Notes: generated by a model from the letters alone, not told the origin. DNA of 23,341 nucleotides from JBFWUM01 sp050247255 (GCA_050247255.1 JBFWUM010000058.1:1-23341); one strand, 5' to 3'; positions 1 through 7,431 are shown, numbered from the stretch's first letter. Numbers and translations: made by a program.

Positions 1-17
1 TTCGTGGTTAGAAAGCT

Positions 18-1154
18 CTAGCCACCAAACGAGAACGTCAGCCTCCACGGCGTCACGGGTGCCCCGTCGAAAGCCTTCAAGCCGGGCAGCGTCTCGACCG
101 TGATCGTGCTGAACCGCTCGACGCTGCCCATGAACCGGAGCGTGACGGCGCTGTTGCCGGCGTCGTAGGACACCTCGAACGCCGGCGCCGGCAGGATGGC
201 GGCGGCGCCGCTGTAGGCGACGCGGAAGTTTTCCGGCACCACTGTCGCCGTATCCAACCCGCGTGAGAACTGCAGGCGCACCGGGGTCGCCAGGCCGACG
301 TTCGTTTCGTCGGCGGTTGGTGTGCTGAAGATGACTTCGGCCGGCGTCGGCGGTGGCGGCGGGGCCTCCGCTTCTTCCTCGACCAGCGCCTCGGCTGGCG
401 CGGTCGCTGCCGCCAGCGTCTTCGCCTCGATCGTCACCATCGTCCGCACGCGGCGGACGACGCCGGTGACTTCGAGCCAGCGGTTGGTATCGACACGCGC
501 ATCGACGTCCAGGTTGAATCCGCGGCCGCGCGGGCGCAGGCCGGTCACCCAGACGGTGCCGTCGCCGGCCCGCAGCACGAAGTCGTACTGGCTCTGGCCG
601 GGAGAGCTGGGCGCATCGCCAAAGAGGTTGCGCCCGCGGAACTGACCGGTCACGGTGACGGTCTGCCCCTCGAACTTCCACGGTTCGAGCGCGAGCGCCC
701 GCGGCGTGGCGGTGGTGAACGTATCCACCTGCGTGAGACCGGCGATGCGGAGCAGCAACTCCTCGCCCGGCTGTGGCCAGCGCTCGCCCTCGGGCGGCGC
801 GTCGTAACCGCTCAGTCGAGGGTCGCCGCGCTCGAGGCGGCCGACGTCGAGGACCGTGGCGCGCGCCTCCAGCAGGCCCGACAGGATGGCGTTTTCCCCC
901 AGCATCACCGACATGTCCCGGTCGTCGGCGCGCAGCACGATCCGCTGGTTCGACTCCACGAGCTCGCCGCGGACGAGCACGTTCTGCAGGTGGTAGAAGC
1001 CGGGGAACTGGCGGATGGATTCAACCGTCGTGAGGCGGCGCGCCGGGGCCTGCGCGAACGCCGCGCCGGCGAGGCAGATCAGAAAGAGGGCAGCGAGGAC
1101 TCTTCCGCCTGAAGGCGGAAGCCACGGAAGCCGGGGAAGCCACGGCCGGCGCAC
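18..1154 (-). CDS. Exported protein with OB-like repeats and a C-terminal Ig-like (SbsA/Big_5-type) domain
   Basis: 378 aa from GTG 1154, four bases after the OPT stop, so probably co-transcribed with it. After an unusual Trp/Leu/Pro-rich start, a hydrophobic stretch (about residues 19-35, ending AFA-QA) looks like a signal peptide with an Ala-x-Ala cleavage site. Residues about 40-250 hold repeated beta-rich segments with VxVxGxxxxxxxxxxLRxxD patterns that resemble OB folds (inference). A Glu/Pro-rich linker follows, then about 100 residues (PTADETNVGLATPVRLQFS onwards) typical of the bacterial Ig-like SbsA/Big_5 fold. No catalytic motif is visible. The likely role is a periplasmic or surface binding/structural protein; the function is unknown. 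The first 18 codons are built from a palindrome and nonamer repeats (1102-1145). No other ATG/GTG/TTG in this frame lies near the signal peptide, so the repeat supplies the only start codon. Confidence 0.7.
   Translation of the reverse strand: MRRPWLPRLPWLPPSGGRVLAALFLICLAGAAFAQAPARRLTTVESIRQFPGFYHLQNVLVRGELVESNQRIVLRADDRDMSVMLGENAILSGLLEARATVLDVGRLERGDPRLSGYDAPPEGERWPQPGEELLLRIAGLTQVDTFTTATPRALALEPWKFEGQTVTVTGQFRGRNLFGDAPSSPGQSQYDFVLRAGDGTVWVTGLRPRGRGFNLDVDARVDTNRWLEVTGVVRRVRTMVTIEAKTLAAATAPAEALVEEEAEAPPPPPTPAEVIFSTPTADETNVGLATPVRLQFSRGLDTATVVPENFRVAYSGAAAILPAPAFEVSYDAGNSAVTLRFMGSVERFSTITVETLPGLKAFDGAPVTPWRLTFSFGG
1102..1145. repeat. CTGAAG-core palindrome plus nonamer tandem repeat
   Basis: CTTCCGCCTGAAGGCGGAAG (1102-1121) is a perfect 9-bp inverted repeat around a GA centre. 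It runs into three 9-bp units of the form GAAGCC(ACG/GGG). It is the first member of the palindrome family described in the findings and lies inside the 5' coding end of the exported Ig-like gene. Confidence 0.85.
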
Positions 1155-1158
1155 ACGA

Positions 1159-3141
1159 TCATTCTACTTTGCGCATCGCCATGCGCGCGACGATGACGGC
1201 GAGCGCGAAGAAGAGCGCGGCGCCGGCGAGCTGGCCGCCGAGGCCCTCGGCGCGCAGCCATGGGAAGGCGTTGCCGATCGCCTGGAGCGGGGCGATGGTG
1301 CCGGTGCCGACGAGGATGGCGAAGAGGATGCCGGCAATGGAGCCGCCGGCAATCAGGCCCGAGCTGAACAGCGTGCCGGCACCGATGTCCGACTCCTGCC
1401 CGACGCCCGTCTTGCGCTCGACCCAGGCGCGCACGAGCCCGCCGGCCATGATCGGCGCCGTCGTGGCGATCGGCAGGTAGGAGCCGACCGCGAACGACAG
1501 CGAGTGGATGCCGCACAGCTCCAGCGTCACGGAGATGAAGATGCCGACCAGCACCAGCCCCCACGGCAGGTTCTGGTTGAGCAGCCCCTGGATGATCGTC
1601 GCCATCAGCGTCGCCTGCGGCGCCGCCACGTCTGCCGAGCCGATGCCGAACACCTGGTGCAGGTAGAGGATCGTCACGCCGACGACCAGTGCCGACACGG
1701 TCACGCCGATGAGCAGCCCGAGCTGCTGGTAGAGCGGCGTGGCGCCGACGATGTAGCCGGTCTTGAGGTCCTGCGACGTGTTGCCGGCATTGGCGGCGGC
1801 AATGCAGACCAGTGCGCCAACGCAGAGCGCAATCGGCGCGTACATGTCCCCGGTCCATCCGAGCGCCACGAAGAGCACGCACGTCAGGATGAGCGTGGCG
1901 ATCGTCATCCCCGAAATCGGGTTCGACGAAGAGCCGATCAGCCCGGTGATGCGCGACGACACCGTCGCGAAGAAGAAGCCGAAGACCAGCACCAGCACCG
2001 CGGCCACGATGTTGCCGGCGGTCGGCAGGCCGGGCACCAGCACGAGGAACAGGCCGAGCAGGAGCGACCCGCCGATGACCGCCTTCATCGGCACGTCGCG
2101 CTCCGTGCGCGCCTGGCCTTCGCCGCCGGCGCCCGCGGAAAGGTCGCGGAAGCTGCCGCGGGCCGACGAGATGATCGTCGGGATGGTCCGCGCCAGCGTG
2201 ATCAGGCCGGAGGCGAGCACGGCGCCGGCGCCGATGTAGCGGATGTACGCGCTCCAGATGTCCCCGGGGCCCATCTCGGAGATCAGGAACGGCATGCCGG
2301 TCGCCGGGTTGTTGGCGTAGTTCGGGTGGATCGGCGGCAGCGGCACGTTCATGAACGAGCCGAGGATCGACAGCAGCGGCAGCAGCACCAGCCACGACAG
2401 CACGCCGCCGGCGAACATCGTGCCGGCGATGCGCGGTCCGATCACGTAGCCGACGCCGAGGTACTCCGGCGAGATGTCGACGTTGAGGGTGGCGTTGGGG
2501 AACTGGCTGGTGCGCGGCGCCGAGTAGCCGATCTCGGTCAGGAACAGGTTGAAGATCCACGACAGGCTCTTCCACAGCGCCCCGATGCCGAGGCCCGTGA
2601 AGACCAGCGCTGCCAGCTTGCCGCCGCGCTCGCCCGCGACCAGCACCTCGGCGCAGGCGGTGCCTTCCGGGTAGGGCAGGACACCGTGCTCCTTGACGAT
2701 CAGCGCCCGCCGCAGCGGCACCATCATCAGCACGCCGAGAATGCCGCCGGCCAGCGTCAGCAGGGTGATCTGCAGGTAGTTGAAGTAGTTCGGCCCGTAC
2801 GGCACCAGGAAGATCAGCGCCGGGATCGTGAAGACCACGCCGCCGGCCACCGACTCGCCGGCCGACCCGATCGTCTGGACGATGTTGTTCTCGAGGATGG
2901 TGGAGCCCCCGAGCTTCTTCAGCACCGAGATGGCGAGCACGGCGATCGGGATCGAGGCGCTGACCGTCAGGCCGGCGCGCAGCCCGAGATACACCGTCGA
3001 TGCGCCGAAGAGCAGTCCGAACAGCGCGCCGAGGATGATGGCGCGCACGGTGAATTCCGCCGGCGACATCGACGCGGCGACGTACGGCTTGAACGTCCCC
3101 GGGGCGGTCGCCTCCGGCGTGCGGGTCGGGGCATGGGCCAT
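1159..3141 (-). CDS. OPT-family oligopeptide transporter
   Basis: 660 aa from ATG 3141, the usual length for prokaryotic OPT proteins. The sequence is a series of about 14-16 hydrophobic helices. N-terminal OPT signatures are clear: GASTVYLGLRAGLTVSASIP, then GGSTILENNIVQTIGSAGES and the YPEGTACAEVL segment. The family imports oligopeptides or metal-siderophore chelates by proton symport across the inner membrane; the substrate cannot be read here. It diverges from rex. Its start has no obvious Shine-Dalgarno but has TACCAT 9 nt upstream, which suggests a leaderless transcript whose -10 overlaps that of rex, so Rex may control it. The exported Ig-like gene follows after 4 bp. Confidence 0.93.
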   Translation of the reverse strand: MAHAPTRTPEATAPGTFKPYVAASMSPAEFTVRAIILGALFGLLFGASTVYLGLRAGLTVSASIPIAVLAISVLKKLGGSTILENNIVQTIGSAGESVAGGVVFTIPALIFLVPYGPNYFNYLQITLLTLAGGILGVLMMVPLRRALIVKEHGVLPYPEGTACAEVLVAGERGGKLAALVFTGLGIGALWKSLSWIFNLFLTEIGYSAPRTSQFPNATLNVDISPEYLGVGYVIGPRIAGTMFAGGVLSWLVLLPLLSILGSFMNVPLPPIHPNYANNPATGMPFLISEMGPGDIWSAYIRYIGAGAVLASGLITLARTIPTIISSARGSFRDLSAGAGGEGQARTERDVPMKAVIGGSLLLGLFLVLVPGLPTAGNIVAAVLVLVFGFFFATVSSRITGLIGSSSNPISGMTIATLILTCVLFVALGWTGDMYAPIALCVGALVCIAAANAGNTSQDLKTGYIVGATPLYQQLGLLIGVTVSALVVGVTILYLHQVFGIGSADVAAPQATLMATIIQGLLNQNLPWGLVLVGIFISVTLELCGIHSLSFAVGSYLPIATTAPIMAGGLVRAWVERKTGVGQESDIGAGTLFSSGLIAGGSIAGILFAILVGTGTIAPLQAIGNAFPWLRAEGLGGQLAGAALFFALAVIVARMAMRKVE

Positions 3142-3150
3142 AGGCGGGGG

Positions 3151-3156
3151 ATGGTA
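3151..3156 (-). promoter_or_regulatory. Predicted -10 box of the OPT gene (TACCAT)
   Basis: TACCAT on the minus strand is followed by 9 nt (CCCCCGCCT) and the ATG. A start point 6-8 nt after the box would fall at or next to the start codon. No convincing -35 was seen. It shares two bases with the rex -10 on the other strand. Confidence 0.5.
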
Positions 3157-3160
3157 GCAT
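3155..3160 (+). promoter_or_regulatory. Predicted -10 box of rex (TAGCAT)
   Basis: TAGCAT lies 8 nt upstream of GTG 3169, matching the spacing at several other genes in this window. It supports GTG 3169 over ATG 3151 as the rex start, because ATG 3151 would lie upstream of the predicted transcript start. Confidence 0.5.
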
Positions 3161-3166
3161 TGAACC

Positions 3167-3185
3167 TTGTGAATCGGACGAACAA
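3167..3185. promoter_or_regulatory. Possible Rex operator (one good half-site)
   Basis: TTGTGAA (3167-3173) equals the half-site of the published Rex consensus TTGTGAA-N6-TTCACAA. The second half is poor: CGAACAA at 3179-3185 matches TTCACAA at 4 of 7 positions and at a 5-bp gap. The site covers the predicted rex start point and lies upstream of the OPT start point, so autoregulation would be geometrically sensible. It is weak evidence taken alone. Confidence 0.3.
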
Positions 3186-3840
3186 GCGCCGCCAGGCCCC
3201 CGATTCGGTCTCGGAGCTCACGACCAACCGCCTGTCGGTCTACCTGCGCTGCCTCAACGAGCTGGATGCGGCCGGCGTGCAGACCATCTCGTCACAGGCG
3301 CTGGCGGAGCAGTTCCACCTGAATGCGGCGCAGATCCGCAAGGATCTCGCCTACTTCGGCGAGTTCGGCGTGCGCGGTGTGGGCTACTACGTGGCCGACC
3401 TGCAGCGCCACCTGCGGCAGATCCTCGGCCTCGATCGGCGGCTGCGCGTCGCCATCATGGGCGCCGGCAACCTCGGGCTGGCGCTCGCCGACTATCCGGG
3501 CTTCCGCCAGGAGGGCTTCGAGATTGCCGCCCTCTTCGACACCGCCCGGGACAAGATCGGGGAACGCTCGCGCGGCGGGGTGCCCATCCACGACATCCGC
3601 GACCTGAAGAAAGTGGCCCGCCGCGATCGGCTCGACATCGCCGTGCTCGCCGTGCCGGCGCCGTTCGCGCAGCCGGTGGTGGAGCAGGTGGTCGCGGCGG
3701 GGATCAAGGCGATCCTCAACTTCTCACCCGGCGCGCTCAAGGTGCCTGACGAGGTGAAGGTGAAGAGCGTGGACCTGACGGTGTCGCTCGAGAGCCTGTC
3801 GTTCTATCTTGCGCAGGGGGACAGCGGTGTCAAAACGTAA
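3169..3840 (+). CDS. rex: Redox-sensing transcriptional repressor Rex
   Basis: 223 aa from GTG 3169 (or 229 aa from ATG 3151, which sits behind a G-rich stretch). Rex senses the NADH/NAD+ ratio and represses respiratory or fermentative genes when NADH is low. The N-terminal winged helix carries the family signature (TTNRLSVYLRCLNEL, then SSQALAEQFHLNAAQIRKDL and YFGEFGVRGVGY). A Rossmann domain follows with GAGNLGLALADYPGF for NAD(H) binding and the family segment IKAILNFSPG. The C-terminal helix (SLESLSFYLAQ) would be the domain-swapped dimer helix. moaC overlaps its 3' end by 14 bp, so the two are coupled. It diverges from the OPT gene with overlapping predicted -10 boxes. Confidence 0.95.
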   Translation: MNRTNKRRQAPDSVSELTTNRLSVYLRCLNELDAAGVQTISSQALAEQFHLNAAQIRKDLAYFGEFGVRGVGYYVADLQRHLRQILGLDRRLRVAIMGAGNLGLALADYPGFRQEGFEIAALFDTARDKIGERSRGGVPIHDIRDLKKVARRDRLDIAVLAVPAPFAQPVVEQVVAAGIKAILNFSPGALKVPDEVKVKSVDLTVSLESLSFYLAQGDSGVKT

Positions 3841-4324
3841 GCGCGCCGCATCGCGCCTGTCGCACGTCGACGCGCGCGGGCGCGTCACGATGGTCGACGT
3901 CGGCGACAAGCCTGTCACCGCGCGCGAGGCGGTGGCGGCGGGGCAGATCACCATGTCGGCCGCAGCGCTGAAGCTCATTCGCAGCGGCCGCGTCGCCAAG
4001 GGGGACCCGCTGCAGGCTGCCCGGCTGGCCGGCATCATGGCTGCCAAGCACACCGCCGCCCTCATTCCCCTCTGCCACCCGCTGCAGTTGACGCACGTCA
4101 GCGTCGAGCTGACGCCGGCGCGGCGAGGCTACCGCATCGAGTCGCGCGTCCGGACCAGCGGACAGACGGGTGTGGAGATGGAAGCGCTGACCGCGGTGGC
4201 GGTCGCCGCCCTGACCGTCTACGACATGGTCAAGGCGGTCGACAAGGCGATGGTGATCGGCGACATTCGCCTGCTCGAGAAGCGCGGCGGGAAGTCGGGC
4301 ACCTTCACCAACACTCGCCGCTGA
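3827..4324 (+). CDS. moaC: Cyclic pyranopterin monophosphate synthase MoaC
   Basis: 165 aa from GTG 3827; the start is chosen because a GGGGGA stretch lies 7 nt upstream and the family begins near here. MoaC converts 3',8-cH2GTP (made by MoaA) to cyclic pyranopterin monophosphate in molybdenum cofactor synthesis, in the cytosol. Family blocks are intact: GDPLQAARLAGIMAAKHT, LIPLCHPLQLTHV (Cys83-His84), GVEMEALTAVAVAALTVYDM, KAVDKAMVI and the C-terminal LLEKRGGKSG. Length is as expected (E. coli about 161 aa). It overlaps rex, an unusual pairing that would tie Moco synthesis to redox control. No other moa gene is in the window. Its last 20 bp overlap the convergent DUF3618-like gene. Confidence 0.95.
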   Translation: MSKRKRAASRLSHVDARGRVTMVDVGDKPVTAREAVAAGQITMSAAALKLIRSGRVAKGDPLQAARLAGIMAAKHTAALIPLCHPLQLTHVSVELTPARRGYRIESRVRTSGQTGVEMEALTAVAVAALTVYDMVKAVDKAMVIGDIRLLEKRGGKSGTFTNTRR

Positions 4325-4568
4325 ACGCAGCCTGCATGCGCGCCCGCCGCGCGCGCCGCTGCCGGACCTGGCGCAGCGCCATCAACAGGCCCGTCGCCGT
4401 CAGCACCGATCCAATCACGCGCTCGGCGACGTAATCGGGCAGGTGGCGCCTGGCCACGGCCCGTGGCGTGTACTCCTGCGTCCGGGCGGCGAGCAGTGAC
4501 AGCTTGCGGTCCAGCTCGGCGCGGGTCTGCGTCATCTCCGAGCGGATGACAGCCGCTTCGCTATCCAT
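4305..4568 (-). CDS. DUF3618-like small membrane-associated protein
   Basis: 87 aa from ATG 4568. AAGGAG with about 8 nt spacing gives one of the few clear Shine-Dalgarno sites here, as expected for an internal operon gene. The N-terminus (IRSEMTQTRAELDRKLSLLAAR) matches the DUF3618 pattern of an amphipathic helix with TRAEL. One hydrophobic helix follows (about residues 50-66) and then an Arg-rich tail. Function is unknown; such proteins often sit beside DUF1469/phage-holin-like genes, as here. It overlaps the upstream gene by 37 bp and the convergent moaC by 20 bp. Confidence 0.75.
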   Translation of the reverse strand: MDSEAAVIRSEMTQTRAELDRKLSLLAARTQEYTPRAVARRHLPDYVAERVIGSVLTATGLLMALRQVRQRRARRARMQAAFSGECW

Positions 4569-4945
4569 TCCGAGTTCTCCTTGATCGTGGTGACGGTTTC
4601 TTCCGGCACGGCGCGGACCTGCCGGACCTGGCGGCGCCCGGCCGCGAGCGCCACGACACCGATCAGGCTGAGCAGGGCGGCGACGATCAGGAAGCCGCCC
4701 CAGGCCGGCCAGTCGAGCATGTCCGCGAGGGCAGTGGCAGCGGCGATCAGCAGGAAGACGATGCCGATGAGCAGCGCGCCGGCGGCCATGCCGAAGCTGA
4801 GGGCGGCGGCGCGCGCGTGCCCGACCTGTTCCCGGATCTCGACGCGCGCCAGCGCGACTTCCTCGCGCACGAGCGTCCGGAGGTCGTGCATGATGCCGCG
4901 GATCAGCCCGCCGAATGAGTCCTCGTGCGTGGTGGGTCGCTCCAT
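4532..4945 (-). CDS. Phage-holin-superfamily-III-like (DUF1469) membrane protein
   Basis: 137 aa from ATG 4945; a TTG at 4963 would add six residues. An amphipathic N-terminal helix (GLIRGIMHDLRTLVREEVALARVEIREQ) precedes two hydrophobic helices separated by a short DMLDWPAWGG turn, then a basic cytosolic tail. This matches DUF1469, a family named for similarity to holins but widely chromosomal and often paired with DUF3618 proteins as stress or envelope genes. There is no phage context here, so a lysis role is not implied. It lies 31 bp downstream of the CDF transporter on the same strand and overlaps the DUF3618-like gene. Confidence 0.75.
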   Translation of the reverse strand: MERPTTHEDSFGGLIRGIMHDLRTLVREEVALARVEIREQVGHARAAALSFGMAAGALLIGIVFLLIAAATALADMLDWPAWGGFLIVAALLSLIGVVALAAGRRQVRQVRAVPEETVTTIKENSEWIAKRLSSARR

Positions 4946-4976
4946 GTCGTAGTGCCCGAGCAAACTACGAGCCGGA

Positions 4977-5876
4977 CTACGAATGGGGTGGCTCGATATG
5001 GATGACCACGTCGGCCACCTGCGGGAACGCGGACATCAGCTGATCCTTGACGACGTGCGAGAGGCGGTGCGCCTCGTCGAGCGAGGTCTGGCCGTCGACC
5101 CAGACGTGGAGGTCCATGAACACGTGGTCGCGCGGGCCGCGCGTCCGGATCTTCTCGCAGCCGAGGACGCCGGGGATCGACTCGACGACGCCGCGTACCT
5201 CGGCTTCCGGCACGACCGTTTCATCCGCCAGGATGCGTGACGCTTCCTGCGCAATCTGCCAGCAGGCGTAGAGGATGAAGCCGGCGACCAGGAGCGCGGC
5301 CAGCGGATCGAGAATCGGGAACCCATACCAGACCCCGACGAGCGCCGCCAGCACGCTGATGGTCGTCAGCACGTCGCTGCGGGTGTGTTTGGCGTCGGCA
5401 ATCAGCACCTCGCTGCCGAGCCGTTGGCCGGCCCGCGTCTCGTACCAGACGACCCACAGGTTCACGAACAGCGTGAGGGTCATCAGGCCGATGCCCTCGG
5501 GGAATACCCGAGGCGCGCCCCCTTCGATCAGCCGCGTCCAGGCGGCGCGCACCACCTGCACCAGCACCAGCAGGAGGAAGACGATGATGCCGATCGACGC
5601 CATCGTCTCGTATTTCCGGTGACCGTAGGGGTGGTTCTCGTCCGGTGGGCGGCGCGCCACGCCGATGCCGATCAGCGCGACGACGTTGGAGAACGAGTCG
5701 GTCAGCGAGTGGAAGCCGTCAGACAGGATCGAGATGACACCGGTCGCGTAGCCAAGGGCAATCTTGGCCAGCGCGACCGCGAGGTTGGCGACGAGGACTT
5801 TGTAGAGGACCGCGACGACGGCAGCGTAGCGGTCGTCCTGCCGCGTCAGAAGACGTGCGCGTTCGGAATCGGCCAC
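4977..5876 (-). CDS. Cation diffusion facilitator family transporter
   Basis: 299 aa from GTG 5876, which overlaps the 3' end of lepB by 31 bp. CDF proteins export Zn2+, Fe2+, Mn2+ or similar ions from the cytosol by proton antiport. About six hydrophobic helices are visible. The TM2 metal site is seen in ILSDGFHSLTDSFSN and the TM5 site in IADAKHTRSDVLTT (HxxxD). The C-terminal cytosolic domain (EVRGVVESIPGV to VVIHIEPPHS) is the usual ferredoxin-like dimer domain with MDLHVWVDG. Metal specificity cannot be read from sequence. A longer frame opens upstream but is antisense-style shadow over lepB. Start choice is moderately certain. Confidence 0.9.
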   Translation of the reverse strand: MADSERARLLTRQDDRYAAVVAVLYKVLVANLAVALAKIALGYATGVISILSDGFHSLTDSFSNVVALIGIGVARRPPDENHPYGHRKYETMASIGIIVFLLLVLVQVVRAAWTRLIEGGAPRVFPEGIGLMTLTLFVNLWVVWYETRAGQRLGSEVLIADAKHTRSDVLTTISVLAALVGVWYGFPILDPLAALLVAGFILYACWQIAQEASRILADETVVPEAEVRGVVESIPGVLGCEKIRTRGPRDHVFMDLHVWVDGQTSLDEAHRLSHVVKDQLMSAFPQVADVVIHIEPPHS

Positions 5877-6586
5877 CAGCGCAGCTGCACCTTGCCGATG
5901 ATGTACTTCTTCGGCACGAAGCCCCAGTGGCGGCTGTCGGAGCTGTTGTTGCGATGGTCGCCGAGCACGAAGTAGTAGCCCTCGGGAATCACCGTCGGCC
6001 CGAAGTCGTCGTGGCTGCGGTACTCGGGCGGCACGAAGTCGTCGCGCATCGGCACGTCGTTGACGTAGACCTGTCCGTCGACAATGCGCACGGTATCGCC
6101 TTCCTCGGCGATCACCCGCTTGACGAACGACTTGTCCGGGTTCAGCGGGTAGTAGAGCATCACGATGTCGCCGCGGCGCGGCGCGCCGATGCGATACGCG
6201 AACTTGTTGACGATCAGCCGGTCCTGGTCGGCCAGCGTCGGCGCCATGCTCAGCCCCTCGACGCGCGCCACCTGGAAGCCGAACGTCACGATGAGCGTGG
6301 CATACACCGCCGCCGAGGCCAGGGTCTTGAACCACGCCACCAGCTCGTCGCGCCAGATGGCCAGCCGGCGCATCATGGCCGCCGTCGGGTCGTCGAGCTC
6401 CAGCCGCATGTCGGCCGGGGCTGGCATGATCGCCGCCTCCGGACCGGGGACCGGCTCCGCCGCCGCTTCCTGCTGCACGTCCCAGGGGGCGCGCTCCCGC
6501 TCGAAGCGAGCCGGGTCGAGCGCAAAGCGGTCGGCGTCGGCCGCCGCTTCCTGGGCGACATCCCAGGGGGCGCGTTCGGGGGTCAG
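5846..6586 (-). CDS. lepB: Signal peptidase I (start codon uncertain)
   Basis: Type I leader peptidase, cleaving Sec/Tat signal peptides on the outer face of the inner membrane. One TM helix (VAWFKTLASAAVYATLIVTF) is followed by motif B VEGLSMAPTL (nucleophile Ser, residue 113 from the start used here), motif D KSFVKRVIAEEGD (general-base Lys 156) and motif E GDHRNNSSDSRHWG. Start: the frame has no ATG/GTG/TTG between TTG 6688, deep inside the upstream gene, and GTG 6478. However, a 13-residue repeat (ERAPWDVxQEAAA) recurs in frame 81 bp apart on both sides of 6478 and codon use looks coding upstream of it. A CTG at 6586 overlaps the TGA of the response-regulator gene as CTGA, like the usual ATGA junction. 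I use CTG 6586 (246 aa); GTG 6478 (210 aa) is the conservative alternative. Confidence 0.9.
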   Translation of the reverse strand: MTPERAPWDVAQEAAADADRFALDPARFERERAPWDVQQEAAAEPVPGPEAAIMPAPADMRLELDDPTAAMMRRLAIWRDELVAWFKTLASAAVYATLIVTFGFQVARVEGLSMAPTLADQDRLIVNKFAYRIGAPRRGDIVMLYYPLNPDKSFVKRVIAEEGDTVRIVDGQVYVNDVPMRDDFVPPEYRSHDDFGPTVIPEGYYFVLGDHRNNSSDSRHWGFVPKKYIIGKVQLRWWPIPNAHVF

Positions 6587-7380
6587 AGCTTCAGGTACTC
6601 CCGCAGGCGCTTGGTCTGCGCCCGGCTGACGGGAATCTCCGTTCCCCTCGCGTCCTTCATCCTCAGGATGTAGTTCCTGCTGAACCAAGGGACTATCTCC
6701 TTGATCTTGTTGATGTTCACCAGGTGCGACCGGTGGACCCGCCAGAACACGTCCGGATCCAGACGCGCCTGCAAGTCGTCCAGCGTCCGGTAGTTGGAGG
6801 TCCCCGACACCTGCCCTGTCACTATGTTAATCGACTCGTCCGCCAGCGAGGCATAGATGATCTCCTCGGCCTGGACGAGCAGGAACCGTTCCCCCACTTT
6901 GACGGCGACCTGGTCGCGGCGGACGGCATCGCCCAGGCCGCGCCCCGCCATCATTTTGACGATGCGTTCGAGCTGGTCGTTGAGATCGGCCGGTCCGGCC
7001 GCGGCCCGCCCCGAGCTCAACCGGCGGCGCACCCGCTGCAGCGCCTGCTCGAGCCGCTCCGGATCCACCGGCTTCAACAGGTAGTCGGCGGCGTTGACCT
7101 CGAACGCCTCGATGGCGTGCTGGTCGTAGGCGGTGACGAAAATGACCACCGGCGCGTCAGGCCGGTCGAGCAGGCGCCGCGCGACCTCGAACCCGGTCAA
7201 TCCCGGCATCTGCACATCCAGGAAGACCGCCTGCGGCGCGAGCTTGTCGATTGCCGCCAGCGCCTCGACCCCGTTGCCGGCCTGCGCGACGACGTCGACC
7301 TCGCCCGCCTGTTCGAGCTGGTAACAGAGCTCTTCGCGCGCCAGCTGCTCGTCGTCGACGACGATGACTCTCAAGGACAT
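6583..7380 (-). CDS. LytTR-family response regulator
   Basis: 265 aa from ATG 7380 (MSLRVIVVDDEQ). The receiver domain (about residues 1-120) has the acidic pair in VVDDE, phospho-acceptor Asp55 in FLDVQMPG, the conserved Thr in FVTAYD and Lys in LLKPVD. After a linker of about 35 residues, the C-terminal LytTR DNA-binding domain runs from about 165 to 265 (VKVGERFLLVQAEEIIYASL, FWRVHRSHLVNINKIKEI, IPVSRAQTKRLREYLKL). It is the partner of the LytS-type kinase upstream on the same strand. The 116-bp gap between them is filled with heptamer arrays. The stop overlaps the proposed lepB start. An upstream TTG (7413) in frame would only translate the repeat and is rejected. Confidence 0.93.
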   Translation of the reverse strand: MSLRVIVVDDEQLAREELCYQLEQAGEVDVVAQAGNGVEALAAIDKLAPQAVFLDVQMPGLTGFEVARRLLDRPDAPVVIFVTAYDQHAIEAFEVNAADYLLKPVDPERLEQALQRVRRRLSSGRAAAGPADLNDQLERIVKMMAGRGLGDAVRRDQVAVKVGERFLLVQAEEIIYASLADESINIVTGQVSGTSNYRTLDDLQARLDPDVFWRVHRSHLVNINKIKEIVPWFSRNYILRMKDARGTEIPVSRAQTKRLREYLKL

Positions 7381-7382
7381 AT

Positions 7383-7431
7383 CAATGCTCAATGCCCAAT
7401 GCCCAATGCTCAATGCTCAATGCTCAATGAC
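7383..7431. repeat. Tandem heptamer array, unit CAATGCY
   Basis: Seven consecutive 7-bp units: six of CAATGCT or CAATGCC, then CAATGAC. The array sits directly upstream of the response-regulator ATG. It forms an inverted pair with the array at 7442-7491. Confidence 0.9.

Noticed and set aside
1015..3150. Long plus-strand open frame upstream of rex, continuous with it (941 codons in all)
   Set aside because: It is antisense to the OPT gene and rich in Arg/Asp/His/Gln of the kind produced by reading GC-biased codons backwards; no family resemblance until the Rex domain.
1079..3160. 693-codon minus-strand frame over the OPT gene
   Set aside because: A frame shifted against the clear OPT protein; its content is Arg/Ala/Pro shadow sequence.
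4532..4945. Prophage remnant suggested by the holin-like protein
   Set aside because: DUF1469 proteins are common chromosomal membrane proteins; no other phage gene is present.
7381..7413. Upstream TTG start (7413) for the LytTR regulator
   Set aside because: It would translate only heptamer repeats; ATG 7380 begins exactly at the receiver domain.
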